From DASQGA01 sp963722715 (lineage in GTDB: Bacteria > Actinomycetota > Thermoleophilia > Gaiellales > Gaiellaceae): DNA of 64,000 nucleotides. The stretch spans positions 62,001 to 126,000 of the forward strand of contig CAVROA010000007.1 of assembly GCA_963722715.1 (NCBI GenBank), read 5' to 3'. The notes under the pieces were generated by a model. The model did no database searches, was not told the origin of the DNA, and saw only the letters and a program-made list of their open reading frames with translations. Positions 17,675 through 26,687 of this stretch are shown here, piece by piece. The position numbers and the translations under genes were made by a program. Every line of letters begins with the position of its first letter. Position 1 is the first letter of the stretch.

Positions 17675-18868
17675 ATGGCGACGCGAACAGCACCCACGCT
17701 CGCAGACATCGAGGCCGCGCAACAGCGCCTCGAGGGCATCGCTCGCGTCACGCCCGTCTCTTCCTCTGAGACGCTCAGCCGGCTCTCGGGACGACCGGTG
17801 TGGCTGAAGGCCGAGAACCTGCAGCGGACAGGATCCTTCAAGATCCGCGGGGCGGTCAACCGGGTCTCCACGCTCGGGCCGGAGGAGCGGGCTGCGGGCG
17901 TCGTCACCGCGAGCGCCGGCAACCATGGGCAGGCGGTGGCCTGGGCGGCCCGGGAGGCCGGGGTCGACGCGACCATCTTCATGCCCGAGGACGCTCCGAT
18001 GGCGAAGATCGAGGCGACCAGGAGCTACGGGGCCGAGATCGTGCTGGCCGGCGCGGGCTACGACGGCGCGCAAGCCGCGGCGCGTGAGCGGGCGGACGCC
18101 GGCTCGACGCTGATCCACGCGTTCGAGGACGACATCGTGATCGCCGGCCAGGGGACGATCGGACTCGAGCTCGCCGACCAGCTGCCGGAGCTCGGAGTCC
18201 TCGTTGTCCCGGTCGGGGGCGGCGGGCTCGCGTCCGGGATCGCGATCGCGCTCAAGGCACGCCGGCCCGACGTCCGTATCGTCGGGGTCCAGGCTGCGAA
18301 CTGTGCCCCGCTCGCGGGGAGCACCGAGGTCGGTTTCACGATCGCCGACGGCATCGCCGTCAAGCAGCCGGGGGAGTTGACCAGCGCGATCCTCGACGAC
18401 CTCCTCGAGGACGTCGTGACCGTCACCGACGACGAAATCGCACAGGCGATCGTCCTCCTGCTCGAGCGGGTGAAGCTCGTGGTCGAAGGCGGCGGAGCCG
18501 CGTCCGTCGCGGCGCTCCTCGGGGGGAAGGTGCGGGGCGAGGACGCCGCCTGCGCACTCCTCTCGGGCGGGAACATCGATGCGAGCCTCCTCATGGAGGT
18601 CGCCCGCTACGGACTCACGAGAGGAGGCCGCTTCCTCGTCGTGCGAACCCAGGTCCGGGACCGCCCAGGCGCGCTGGCGACCCTGCTGACGCAGCTCGCA
18701 GAGGAGCACGTGAACGTCCACGCCGTCGAGCACCATCGCGAAGGAATGGAGATCCCGCTCGCGGTTACCGAGGTCGAGCTGACCCTGGCGACGCGTGACC
18801 ACCAGCACTGCGAAGAGCTTCTCGAGCAGATGCGCGAATGGGGTTACCCGACCGATCGCCTCCGCTGA
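17675..18868 (+). CDS. ilvA: Threonine ammonia-lyase with C-terminal ACT-like domain
   Basis: A 397-aa PLP enzyme that deaminates threonine (or serine) to 2-oxobutyrate. The PLP lysine is in TGSFKIRGA, and the phosphate-binding loop is VGGGGLASG; SAGNHGQ is the substrate loop. A single C-terminal ACT-like domain (about 325-397, VVRTQVRDRPGALATLLTQL) marks the shorter form of threonine dehydratase seen in many actinobacteria, which can be biosynthetic or catabolic. It starts 7 bp after meaB and may share its transcript. 2-Oxobutyrate leads to propionyl-CoA, which would connect with MeaB-dependent mutase activity (inference). Confidence 0.92.
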   Translation: MATRTAPTLADIEAAQQRLEGIARVTPVSSSETLSRLSGRPVWLKAENLQRTGSFKIRGAVNRVSTLGPEERAAGVVTASAGNHGQAVAWAAREAGVDATIFMPEDAPMAKIEATRSYGAEIVLAGAGYDGAQAAARERADAGSTLIHAFEDDIVIAGQGTIGLELADQLPELGVLVVPVGGGGLASGIAIALKARRPDVRIVGVQAANCAPLAGSTEVGFTIADGIAVKQPGELTSAILDDLLEDVVTVTDDEIAQAIVLLLERVKLVVEGGGAASVAALLGGKVRGEDAACALLSGGNIDASLLMEVARYGLTRGGRFLVVRTQVRDRPGALATLLTQLAEEHVNVHAVEHHREGMEIPLAVTEVELTLATRDHQHCEELLEQMREWGYPTDRLR

Positions 18869-19421
18869 GCGCGCTCGTTACCGGGCGCCTCGTCCTCGAG
18901 CCCTGGGAAGAGAGCCGTCGGGAGGACATGGCACGCCTCGCAACCATCCCCGAGGTCGTTCGCCACATCGGCGACGGCGAGATCTGGAGCAGGGAGCGGG
19001 CCGACGAGGTGTTCGACCGGAACCTCCGCCACTGGGACGAACATGGATTCGGCTGGCGCTCCGCCCTCGACCGCGAATCCGGTGCTTGGCTCGGTTTCCT
19101 GGGGCTGAGCTACGTCCCCGGCGACGCGGTTGATTCCTCTCCGGACGACGTTGAGATCGGCTGGTGGCTTCTCCCGGAGGCCTGGGGCCGCGGGCTGGCC
19201 ACCGAGGGTGCGCTAGCGGTTCGGGACGAGGCCTTCGAGCGCGTCGGCCTGCACCGGATCATCGGTCGCTACGACCCACGGAACCGCGCGTCCGGCCGGA
19301 TCATGGAGAAGCTGGGGATGCGCTACGAGCGCGACAGCGTCACGAAGGCACGGAGTGCCGCGTCCGGATCTACGCCCTCGACCGCGAGGACTGGGCGGCG
19401 GCCGTGCCGCCTAGGAGCTAG
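18838..19421 (+). CDS. RimJ/RimL-like GNAT acetyltransferase (one frameshift near the end)
   Basis: A GNAT of the RimJ/RimL type: TGRLVLEPWEESRREDMARLA at the start, IGWWLLPEAWGRGLATEGALAV as the acetyl-CoA loop, and VGLHRIIGRYDPRNRASGRIMEKLGM. The frame then runs into nonsense; adding one base at GG 19347-19348 restores an ending of TECRVRIYALDREDW followed by a stop at 19421, as expected for the family. The start is uncertain: ATG 18838 lies inside the ilvA 3' end (31-bp overlap). It converges with, and just overlaps, the acyl-CoA dehydrogenase gene. Confidence 0.8.
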
Positions 19422-20551
19422 AGACCCAGCGCCTTCGCGATGACCATCCGCTGCACGTCGTTCGTGCCCTCGCCGATCTCGAGCACCTTCTGGTCGCGGT
19501 AGAAGCGTGAAATCGGATACTCGTCCGTGTAGCCGTAGCCACCGTGGATCTCGAGGGCGGCATTGACGACGCGGTTGGAGAGCTCACCCGTGAAGAGCTT
19601 CGCCATCGCGGCCTCGGTTGCGAAGGGCCCGCCCTGATCCTTCACCCACGCCGCCTTGTAGACCAGCTGGCGCCCGGCCTCGATTTCGGTGGCCATGTCG
19701 GCGAGCCGGAAGCGGACGGCCTGGAACTCCGAGATCGGCTTCCCGAACTGCTCGCGCTCCTTCGCATAGGCGCTGGCGAGGTCGTAGGCGCCCTGTGCGA
19801 GCCCGACGCCCATCGCCGCCACCGAGATGCGCCCGCCGTCCAGGATCTCGAGGAACTGACGGAACCCGGCCCCCCGCTCACCGAGCAGGTTTCCTTCGGG
19901 CACGGCGCAGTCCTGAAACGAGAGCTCGCGGGTGTCCGATGCATGCCAGCCCAGCTTGCGCATCGGTGCGGAGATCTCGTAGCCGGGCGTGCCGTTCGGG
20001 ACGATCAGGTTCGAGATCTCGTCCTCGCCGGTGCGCGCGGTGATCGTCACGCAGCTCGTGATGTCGGTACCGGCGTTCGTGATGAAGATCTTCGACCCGT
20101 TCACGACCCACTGCCCGTCGCGGAGCTCGGCATGTGTCTTCGTCGCGCCGGCGTCGGTCCCGGCTCCAGGCTCGGTGAGCCCGAAGGCGGCGAGCCGCTT
20201 GCCCGAGGCCAGGTCGGGCACCCACTCGCGCTTCTGCTCCTCGCTCCCGTAGAGGAGGATCGGCATCGTCCCGAGCGACGTGTGCGCGGCCACCGTGATG
20301 GCGACCGAGGAGTCGACCCTGCTCAGCTCCTCGATCGCGATCGCGTAGGAAAGCGTGTCCCCGCCGGAGCCGCCGTACTCCTCGGGGACGAGGATGCCCA
20401 TGAGCCCGAGCTCCGCAAGCTCGGCGACGATCTCGTAAGGGAAGCGGTGCTCGCGGTCGAGCTCCTCCGCGACGGGGGCGATCCGCTCCGTCGCGAGCTC
20501 GCGAACCGTCCCGCGGATGAGCTGGTGCTCCTCCGAAAGGTCGAAGTTCAC
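19418..20551 (-). CDS. Acyl-CoA dehydrogenase
   Basis: A 377-aa FAD enzyme that makes the alpha-beta double bond in acyl-CoA. It has FGLTEPGAGTDAGATKT (FAD/substrate), NGSKIFITNAG, REQFGKPISEFQAVRF and the C-terminal EIGEGTNDVQRMVIAKALGL, where the Glu of the EGT motif is the catalytic base in short-chain enzymes. Substrate not certain: butyryl-, isobutyryl- or isovaleryl-CoA are all plausible; the carboxylase and hydratase genes 5-12 kb away would suit isovaleryl-CoA. GTG start at 20551 overlaps the pepA stop by 4 bp, so the two form one unit. Confidence 0.92.
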   Translation of the reverse strand: MNFDLSEEHQLIRGTVRELATERIAPVAEELDREHRFPYEIVAELAELGLMGILVPEEYGGSGGDTLSYAIAIEELSRVDSSVAITVAAHTSLGTMPILLYGSEEQKREWVPDLASGKRLAAFGLTEPGAGTDAGATKTHAELRDGQWVVNGSKIFITNAGTDITSCVTITARTGEDEISNLIVPNGTPGYEISAPMRKLGWHASDTRELSFQDCAVPEGNLLGERGAGFRQFLEILDGGRISVAAMGVGLAQGAYDLASAYAKEREQFGKPISEFQAVRFRLADMATEIEAGRQLVYKAAWVKDQGGPFATEAAMAKLFTGELSNRVVNAALEIHGGYGYTDEYPISRFYRDQKVLEIGEGTNDVQRMVIAKALGL

Positions 20552-22023
20552 GCCGCCAGCCGCTGCGCGAGCTCGCCGAGCAGGCGGACGCCGAATCCGG
20601 TCGCGCCGACCGAAACGTAATAGTCGTCCCGCCCGCGCTCGAGGTAGGCCGTTCCGGCGATGTCGAGGTGCGCCCAGGGGCCCTCGCCGACGAACTCCGC
20701 CAGAAAGTTGGCCGCATAGAGAGGCGTCCCCTGGCGGAGTGTGGACGAGTTCTTCATGTCCGCGAACGAGGACTCGATGTAGCGCTTGTACGAGTCGTGG
20801 AGGGGGAGGGGCCAGGCGTGGTCTCCGCTCGCCTCACCGGCCACGCGCACCTGCTCCAGCCAGTCGGCGTCGTTTGCGAAGAGCCCCGCGTAGAAGTCCC
20901 CGAGCGCGACGACGACGCCGCCGGTCAAGGTCGCGAGGTCGAGCAGGTGGGTGGCGCCGGAGCTCCTCGCGTGCCAGAGCGCATCCGCGAGGACGAGCCG
21001 GCCCTCCGCATCCGTATTCGTCACCTCGATCGTCTTGCCGTTCGAGGCCGTGAGTATTTCGCCGGGGCGGTAGGACCGATCGCTGATCATGTTCTCGCAC
21101 GAAGCGACGACTCCCAACACGCGAAGAGGCAGCTCGAGCTCCGCGATCGCCCCGAGACCGGCCAGCACGGCGCCCGCTCCGCCCATATCGGACTTGAGGT
21201 CATCCATCTTCCCCGGCGGCTTCAGGTCGAGCCCGCCCGAATCGAACGTGAGACCCTTGCCCACGAGTCCGAGGACAAGGCCCGCGTCGGTCGGCTGCGG
21301 TGGCTCGTAGCGAAGCGTGACGAGTCGCGGCTCCTCGTGGCTCCCGCGCGCCACGGCCATGAAGGCGTTCATCCCCGCGGCTTCGATCTCCTTCGGCCCG
21401 AGCACTTCCACGCTCAGGCTCGGAAACCGGGCCGCGAGCTCCTCGGCGAAGGCCGCCAGTGCCGTTGGCGTCACTTCGTTGGGAGGAGCGTTCACGAGAT
21501 CCCGGCAGCGGTTGGTCCAGCCTGCGACTACACCGGCCCGACGCGCGTCCTCGGTAGCGGCGGCGGCGCCGGGCCCGCAGAGAACGAGCCGATCGATCTC
21601 TCCTGGCCGGTCGTCCCCCGTCTTCCAGCGCCCGGCGTCGTAAGGCCCGAGAACCATGCCGTCGACGACCGCACGGGCATCGTTTGGGTCTTCGAGAAGC
21701 CACGCGACGGTCTTGGCGCCGAGCTCTCTGGCCGCGCGCGCCGAACCAGCGGCAGCGCTCGTGACGGCGTCGGCATCGGGGGCCTCGCCGAGCCCTGTCC
21801 CGAGGAGTCGGGGAGCTCCGAGTGCGCCGTCCGAGTGCGCCAGGGATACCCGGCCGCCCTTGCCGCTCCACTCGCCGTCGGCCAGGAGTTTCGCAAGTCG
21901 CCCGCCCAGCCGGTCGTCGAGCACCCGTGCAGCCTCGGAAAGGCCGGCCGGGTGGGAGAGGGGGAGGACGAGAACGTCCGCCTGCACCCCCTCCGGCGGC
22001 GCTTCCGCTGTCTCCACGAGCAT
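20548..22023 (-). CDS. pepA: Leucyl aminopeptidase (M17)
   Basis: A 491-aa cytosolic aminopeptidase with two metal ions. The M17 signature NTDAEGRLVLADAL is complete, as are GKGLTFDSGGLDLK (catalytic Lys and metal ligands) and DMGGAGAV. The N-terminal macro-like domain (1-170) is present, giving full family length. It starts at ATG 22023, 9 bases after a TAGCAT box, with no Shine-Dalgarno. It leads an operon with the acyl-CoA dehydrogenase, a pairing that would suit peptide and leucine breakdown. Confidence 0.93.
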   Translation of the reverse strand: MLVETAEAPPEGVQADVLVLPLSHPAGLSEAARVLDDRLGGRLAKLLADGEWSGKGGRVSLAHSDGALGAPRLLGTGLGEAPDADAVTSAAAGSARAARELGAKTVAWLLEDPNDARAVVDGMVLGPYDAGRWKTGDDRPGEIDRLVLCGPGAAAATEDARRAGVVAGWTNRCRDLVNAPPNEVTPTALAAFAEELAARFPSLSVEVLGPKEIEAAGMNAFMAVARGSHEEPRLVTLRYEPPQPTDAGLVLGLVGKGLTFDSGGLDLKPPGKMDDLKSDMGGAGAVLAGLGAIAELELPLRVLGVVASCENMISDRSYRPGEILTASNGKTIEVTNTDAEGRLVLADALWHARSSGATHLLDLATLTGGVVVALGDFYAGLFANDADWLEQVRVAGEASGDHAWPLPLHDSYKRYIESSFADMKNSSTLRQGTPLYAANFLAEFVGEGPWAHLDIAGTAYLERGRDDYYVSVGATGFGVRLLGELAQRLAA

Positions 22024-22032
22024 GGCGGCCGG

Positions 22033-22038
22033 ATGCTA
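22033..22038 (-). promoter_or_regulatory. -10 box (TAGCAT), promoter of pepA-acd
   Basis: TAGCAT lies 9 bases before ATG 22023. No Shine-Dalgarno. Confidence 0.5.
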
Positions 22039-22112
22039 TCCGAACCTCCCGGTACCTTCCTCAAAGTGGGGCTAAAGGCTGCCCGCAGCCGTGCCGATAC
22101 GGAGAATGCGCT

Positions 22113-22331
22113 ATGAGCGCAGCACTACCCTCTCCGCCCACCCCTTCCCCTGGTGGGCACCCTCTCCCAGTAGAGGCCCTCCAAGATGTTCTTGGGGGGC
22201 TTCTGCATGAGCGCGAGAGCCTTCGCGGCGGTGGCTCGGCTGCGGCTCTGGAGGAGAACCGACAGAAGATCGTCGGCGTCCAGTGGGAGCTCGCCCACGC
22301 GCTGATCGCGCTCCACGCGCCCGCTCGTTAG
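22113..22331 (+). CDS. Small conserved-looking protein (72 aa), unknown
   Basis: ATG 22113 opens 72 codons. The first 18 residues are Pro/Ser-rich; the rest (VEALQDVLGGLLHERESLRG...ALEENRQKIVGVQWELAHALIALH) forms two predicted amphipathic helices, like many small actinobacterial helical-hairpin proteins. The opposite strand also has an open frame here, but its composition is poorer. No Shine-Dalgarno, no family name. Confidence 0.55.
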   Translation: MSAALPSPPTPSPGGHPLPVEALQDVLGGLLHERESLRGGGSAAALEENRQKIVGVQWELAHALIALHAPAR

Positions 22332-22347
22332 CCCGGTTTGGCGCGGC

Positions 22348-22353
22348 TATCCT
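22348..22353 (+). promoter_or_regulatory. -10 box (TATCCT), leaderless promoter of MFS-SCP2 unit
   Basis: TATCCT, 6 bases (cgccgc), GTG 22360. Confidence 0.6.
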
Positions 22354-22359
22354 CGCCGC

Positions 22360-23538
22360 GTGAGATCCGGCGTGGACAGGAAGGGGATGGCGGCGCTCTC
22401 GACGGGCCATCTGGCAACCGACCTGGCGCAGGGCTCGCTCGCTGCCCTCCTGCCCTTCCTCGTCGAGCGGTTCGACCTTTCCTATGCGATGGCGGCCGCT
22501 CTGGTCCTCGCCGCGACGATCAGCTCTTCGATCGTGCAGCCGCTTTTTGGGCTCGTCTCTGACGCGAAGGGCGGCTACTGGCTCCTCCCGGTCGGAGTCG
22601 CCGTAGCGGGAATCGGCATGGCCCTCGCGGCGGTGGCGCCCTCCTACCCGCTTGTGCTCGTCGCCGTCCTCGTCGCCGGGTTGGGCGTGGCCGCCTACCA
22701 CCCGGAGGCCTCGAAGTTCGCGAACTACGTGAGCGGGGACCTGCGTGCAAGCGGCATGGCGTTCTTCTCGGTCGGCGGGAACCTCGGCTTCGCGCTCGGG
22801 CCGTTCCTCGCATCGTCGATCGTGCTCGCGCTCGGGCTGAACGGCGGTCTTCTGCTCGCGCTCCCGGGGCTCGCGGTGGCATTCCTCCTCGTCGCGGTCC
22901 GCGCCCATCTCGGCCGATTCGTGCCCGACCGCGTGCAGAGGGACGGGAGGACCGGCGCCGGGGACAATCCGCGCGGGCTCTTGCTGCTCCTGGCGGTGAT
23001 CGCGCTCAGGAGCATCGCCCACATGGGCCTCTTCACCTTCGTACCGCTCTGGGAGGTCGAGCTCGGGAATGGTGCCGCGCACGGAACGCGCCTTCTGTCG
23101 CTCTTCCTCCTTGCCGGCGCGGTCGGGACGATCTTCGGCGGGCGGCTGGCCGACCGCTTCGGCCGCCGGCCCGTGCTCCGGTGGAGCTTCGTCGTCGCGG
23201 CCCCACTCATCCTCGTGTACATCGTTGTGGGAGGGATCGTCGGAGAGGCGGCGCTGATCCTCTCGGGGGCAGCGGTGATCGGCACCTTCGGCGTCAGCCT
23301 CGTCATGAGCCAGGAGTACATGCCAAGCCGGGTCGGGATGGCGTCGGGTCTCTCGATCGGCTTCGCCATCGGCCTTGGAGGGATCGCCGCGGTCGTCATG
23401 GGCGGCATCGCCGACGCCATCGACCTCGAAACGGCCCTGCTCGCGACCGTCGCCGGCCCCGTGCTCGCCTTCGTCCTGGCGCTGGCGCTGCCTCCATCCG
23501 CGGCGCGCCGCCTCGAGCCGGTGGCCGCGAGCCTATGA
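22360..23538 (+). CDS. MFS transporter, fosmidomycin-resistance (Fsr)-like
   Basis: A 392-aa MFS protein with about 12 helices. The start STGHLATDLAQGSLAALLPFLVERF and the AAYHPEASKFANY loop are characteristic of the Fsr family, and GGRLADRFGRRPVLRWSF is the conserved loop motif of the second half. It likely exports a drug or metabolite; resistance is not proven. GTG 22360 is fixed by a TATCCT box 6 bases upstream. The stop overlaps the SCP2 gene by ATGA. Confidence 0.87.
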   Translation: MRSGVDRKGMAALSTGHLATDLAQGSLAALLPFLVERFDLSYAMAAALVLAATISSSIVQPLFGLVSDAKGGYWLLPVGVAVAGIGMALAAVAPSYPLVLVAVLVAGLGVAAYHPEASKFANYVSGDLRASGMAFFSVGGNLGFALGPFLASSIVLALGLNGGLLLALPGLAVAFLLVAVRAHLGRFVPDRVQRDGRTGAGDNPRGLLLLLAVIALRSIAHMGLFTFVPLWEVELGNGAAHGTRLLSLFLLAGAVGTIFGGRLADRFGRRPVLRWSFVVAAPLILVYIVVGGIVGEAALILSGAAVIGTFGVSLVMSQEYMPSRVGMASGLSIGFAIGLGGIAAVVMGGIADAIDLETALLATVAGPVLAFVLALALPPSAARRLEPVAASL

Positions 23539-23852
23539 GCGCGCCCGGTTCCGCCCGAGAGTTCTTCGAAGGGCTCGAGCAGAGGATCGACCCGGCCCGT
23601 GCTGCCGGAAAAGAGGTCTCGTACCGCTTCGACGTCCGTGGGGACGGGAGCTGGCGCCTCGAGCTGGCAGACGGCAAGGTGAGCGTCACCGAGAGCGACG
23701 CGGAAGCGGATTGTGTCGTGGAGACCACTGAGGACGTGCTGCTCCGGATCCTGAGCGGGAAGCAGAGCCCGGCGCTCGCCTACATGACGGGGAAGATCAA
23801 GGTCGAGGGTCGAACAGATCTCGCGCTCGGCCTCCGCGATCTCATCGCCTAG
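23535..23852 (+). CDS. SCP2 sterol-carrier domain protein
   Basis: A 105-aa stand-alone SCP2 domain, a small lipid-binding fold. Features: VSYRFDVRGDGSWRLELADGKVSV and DCVVETTEDVLLRILSGKQSPALAYMTGKIKVEGRTDLAL, the last being the highly typical SCP2 end. ATG 23535 overlaps the MFS stop (ATGA). It may carry a hydrophobic ligand or acyl-CoA; no partner enzyme is clear. Confidence 0.9.
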   Translation: MSAPGSAREFFEGLEQRIDPARAAGKEVSYRFDVRGDGSWRLELADGKVSVTESDAEADCVVETTEDVLLRILSGKQSPALAYMTGKIKVEGRTDLALGLRDLIA

Positions 23853-23857
23853 GGTCG

Positions 23858-23882
23858 ACGGCCCGGCAAGAGGCCGGGCCGT
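23858..23882. terminator. Bidirectional terminator hairpin between SCP2 and PfpI genes
   Basis: A perfect 10-bp stem, ACGGCCCGGC with GCCGGGCCGT, and loop AAGAG, placed between convergent genes. It is followed by few Ts, but its position and stability fit a terminator for both. Confidence 0.75.
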
Positions 23883-23906
23883 TGAGTTCCTGCGAGTGGG
23901 GCTGGG

Positions 23907-24497
23907 TTAGGCCCGCACGGCCTCGCGCGTCGCCTCAGCCTGCTCGGGGTGGTCACCCTCGGCGAACTCCTCGATGAGCTTCGCCGAAAACGAGGGCAGG
24001 TCGTCCGGCTTTCGGCTCGTGACGAGTCCGCGATCGACCTGGACCTCCTGGTCGACCCACTGGCCGCCGGCGTTCCGGATGTCGGTCCGGAGCGAAGGCC
24101 AGGATGTGAGCGTCCGTCCGTTCACGATGCCGGCCTCGACGAGGGTCCATGGTGCATGGCAGATAGCCCCGACCGGCTTTCCCTGCTCGAAGAACGTCCG
24201 CACGAAGCGGACAGCGTCCTCGTGCATTCGAAGCTGGTCGGGATTCGCGACCCCGCCCGGCAGGACGAGACCGTCGTAGTCCGTGGGGTCGGCGTCCGAG
24301 ACGATCCTGTCCACCGGGAACGTATCGGCCCTGTCCAGGTGGTTGAACGCCTGCACCGCACCGCTCTCTGTCGACAGGAGCTCGAGGTCGGCTCCTGCCT
24401 TTTCAAGCGCCTTCCAGGGCTCGGTCAGCTCGACCTGCTCGACGCCTTCCATAGCGGTCAGAAACGCGATTCTCTTGCCTTGTAGCTCGTTGCTCAT
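23907..24497 (-). CDS. PfpI/DJ-1 superfamily protein (YhbO-like)
   Basis: A 196-aa class I glutamine-amidotransferase-like protein. The nucleophile elbow is GAICHAPWTLVEAGIVNGRTLTSW with Cys; the nearby LPGGVANPDQLR and NAGGQWVDQEVQVDRGLVTSRKPDDLP are hallmarks of the PfpI/YhbO branch (stress protease or deglycase activity is debated). ATG 24497 has a strong Shine-Dalgarno AGGAGG with 5-base spacer, unlike most neighbours, so this is a leadered message, perhaps highly expressed under stress. Confidence 0.92.
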   Translation of the reverse strand: MSNELQGKRIAFLTAMEGVEQVELTEPWKALEKAGADLELLSTESGAVQAFNHLDRADTFPVDRIVSDADPTDYDGLVLPGGVANPDQLRMHEDAVRFVRTFFEQGKPVGAICHAPWTLVEAGIVNGRTLTSWPSLRTDIRNAGGQWVDQEVQVDRGLVTSRKPDDLPSFSAKLIEEFAEGDHPEQAEATREAVRA

Positions 24498-24599
24498 GCG
24501 AACCTCCTTGAATCGTTCGTCCTGTTTCGCGTACCGCGGCGGCTTGCGGCTAAACATGCACCTTGCGTTCATCAGGCCTAACGGCTTAGATACGCGACC

Positions 24600-25062
24600 G
24601 TGAATCGCTACGAGTGGCTTCTCTTCTTCCACATCGCCGCCGCGGTCGTCTGGCTCGGCGGTGCCCTTGCCATTCAGGTGCTGGCCATTCGCGCCAACCG
24701 GACCGACGACCCGGCCCGCATGGTCACGATCGCGCACGACGCTGAGTGGTTCGGAACGAGGATCTTCTTGCCGAGCTCGCTCCTCGTGCTCGTCCTCGGG
24801 ATCATCCTGACCATCGACGGGCCCTGGGACTTCGGCCAGACGTGGGTCATTCTCGCGCTGATCGGTTACGGGCTTTCCTTCGTGACCGGGGCGGCCTTCC
24901 TCGGCCCCGAGTCAGGGCGCATCGGGAAGCTCCTTGCCGCGGAGGGGCCGGACTCCCCGGCGGTGCGAGCCAGGATCCAGCGAATCTTTCTCGTCTCCAG
25001 GATCGAGCTGGTGCTCCTCTACCTGATCGTGCTCGACATGGTCATCAAGCCCGGCCTCGTGA
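24600..25062 (+). CDS. DUF2269-type integral membrane protein (one frameshift at the end)
   Basis: About 153 aa with four membrane helices: YEWLLFFHIAAAVVWLGGALAI at the start (the His in helix 1 is typical), then segments near 57-75, 83-102 and 133-150. This looks like the DUF2269 family of small predicted membrane proteins of unknown function. The last codons read VIKPG and run on into a gene on the other strand; removing one C from CCC at 25050-25052 gives VIKPAS and a stop at 25060-25062, as expected. GTG start at 24600. Confidence 0.8.
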
Positions 25063-26687
25063 GGCACGAGATCGAGCTTTCCAGCTCGATCAGGACTTCG
25101 CCCCCTGCCGACGCGGTCGCCCTCGCCCACGTGCACGCGGCCGACGACGCCGTCGTGGGGGGAGACCAGCGGCGTCTCCATCTTCATCGCCTCGAGCACG
25201 AGCAGCGGCTGCCGAGCTACGACTTGTGCACCCGGCTCGACCAGGACGCGGATGACGGTTCCCGGCATGGGCGCGGTCACCGCATGCTGGCCTCCCGGGG
25301 CAGTCTCAGCGGACCGGGAGGCCTCCTCGACTCGGGGGGGTGGGCTTGCGGCTGCCCGGACCCGGTTCAGCCGCCATCCTCCCGCCCAAACCTCAGGCAC
25401 GTCGACGGGGGTCGAGAGCGGTGGGTTCTCGGTGAGAAAGGCGGTAGTCGCGCGCCCCGCGCGCACATCCGGATGGGAAACGAGCCACCGCAGGAAGGCC
25501 AGGTTCGTCGTGACCCCCGAGACCGTCGTCTCGTCGAGTGCGGCGGCGAGCTGGTCGAGCGCCTCTTCACGCGTCTCCGCGTGCGCCACCAGCTTGGCGA
25601 TCATCGGGTCATAGGCGACGGGAACCTCGTCCCCCGTTTCGACCCCGGCGTCGACCCGGACGCCCTCCGGGAGCTGCAGCCGCTCGAGACGGCCTGCCTG
25701 CGGGAGGAAGGTGCGCGGATCCTCGGCGTAGAGCCGAACCTCCACCGCGTGTCCGGTAACCGTGGGATTGCCGGGGTCGAGCCGCTTCCCGCTCGCGACG
25801 CGGAGCTGCTGCTCCACGAGATCGACGCCGGTCACGGCCTCGGTCACCGCGTGCTCCACCTGGATTCGCGCGTTCAGCTCCAGGAAGAAGAACTCATCCT
25901 CCTGGACGACGAACTCGGCGGTCCCGGCCCCGACATAGCCGAGCGCTCCTGCGAGCTCGACCGCCGCTGCGGTCATGGTGTCGCGCATGGCGACGTCGAG
26001 CTCCGGTGCCGGCGATTCCTCCAGCACCTTCTGGTGCCGTCGCTGGACGGAACAGTCGCGCTCGCCCAGGTGGACGATGGATCCGTGCTTGTCCGCCAGG
26101 AGCTGCACCTCGACGTGTCGTGAGCGTTCGAGGTAGCGCTCGAGGAAGACGGTCTCGTCTCCGAAGCCTGCTTTCGCCTCGCGGCGTGCGGCGTCCAGAG
26201 CCTCGTCGAGCTCGTCGGCCGTGCGAACAACACGCATTCCGCGCCCGCCTCCGCCGGCCGCGGCCTTGATGAGGAGAGGGAATCCGACTTCCTCGGCCGG
26301 GCCGGAGGGGAGAACGGGAACACCGGCCTGCACGGCAGCGCGCTTCGCCTCCAGCTTGTCGCCCGCGGCCCGGAGGACCTCCTGGGGCGGCCCGACCCAG
26401 GTGAGCCCGGCGCCCTCCACCGCGGCGGCGAAGCTGGCGCTCTCGGCCAGGAAGCCGTAGCCCGGGTGGATTGCGTCGGCGCCGCTCTCCTCCGCCGCCC
26501 GAACATGCTCATCCGGGTCGAGGTAGCTCGCGATCTGCTGCAGCTCGCCGCTCCGCCGCGTATGCAGGGCACCCGCGTCGTCGGGAGCCGCGACGGCGAC
26601 CGTCGGGATGCCGAGCCGGTCGCAGGTTCGAAAGATCCGGGCGGCAATCTCGCCGCGGTTCGCGACTAGGAGCTTTCGGATTTCCAT
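25045..26687 (-). CDS. Acetyl/propionyl/methylcrotonyl-CoA carboxylase alpha chain (biotin carboxylase + BCCP; one frameshift)
   Basis: Biotin-dependent carboxylase alpha subunit. It has the biotin carboxylase N-domain (KLLVANRGEIAARIFRTC), ATP-grasp loop (AAAGGGGRGMRVV), catalytic EMNAR-like LELNARIQVEHAVTE, and a C-terminal biotinyl domain with the biotin-acceptor Lys in EAMKMETP. The end is out of frame: removing one base from the five-C run 25101-25105 gives GRGEVLIELESS, a proper BCCP end. It is translated after the hydratase gene (22-bp overlap). The matching carboxyltransferase is at 31013. Hydratase plus this pair suggests methylcrotonyl-CoA carboxylase of leucine breakdown; propionyl-CoA carboxylase is the alternative. 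Confidence 0.9.

Noticed and set aside
22125..22316. Minus-strand 63-aa frame opposite the small gene at 22113
   Set aside because: It has a poorer start and no coupling or ribosome site; the plus-strand product has a better helical pattern. Only one was kept.
25063..26123. C-terminal extension of the DUF2269 protein through 25-26 kb
   Set aside because: It is the complement of the biotin carboxylase gene, reached only because of an extra C at 25050-25052.
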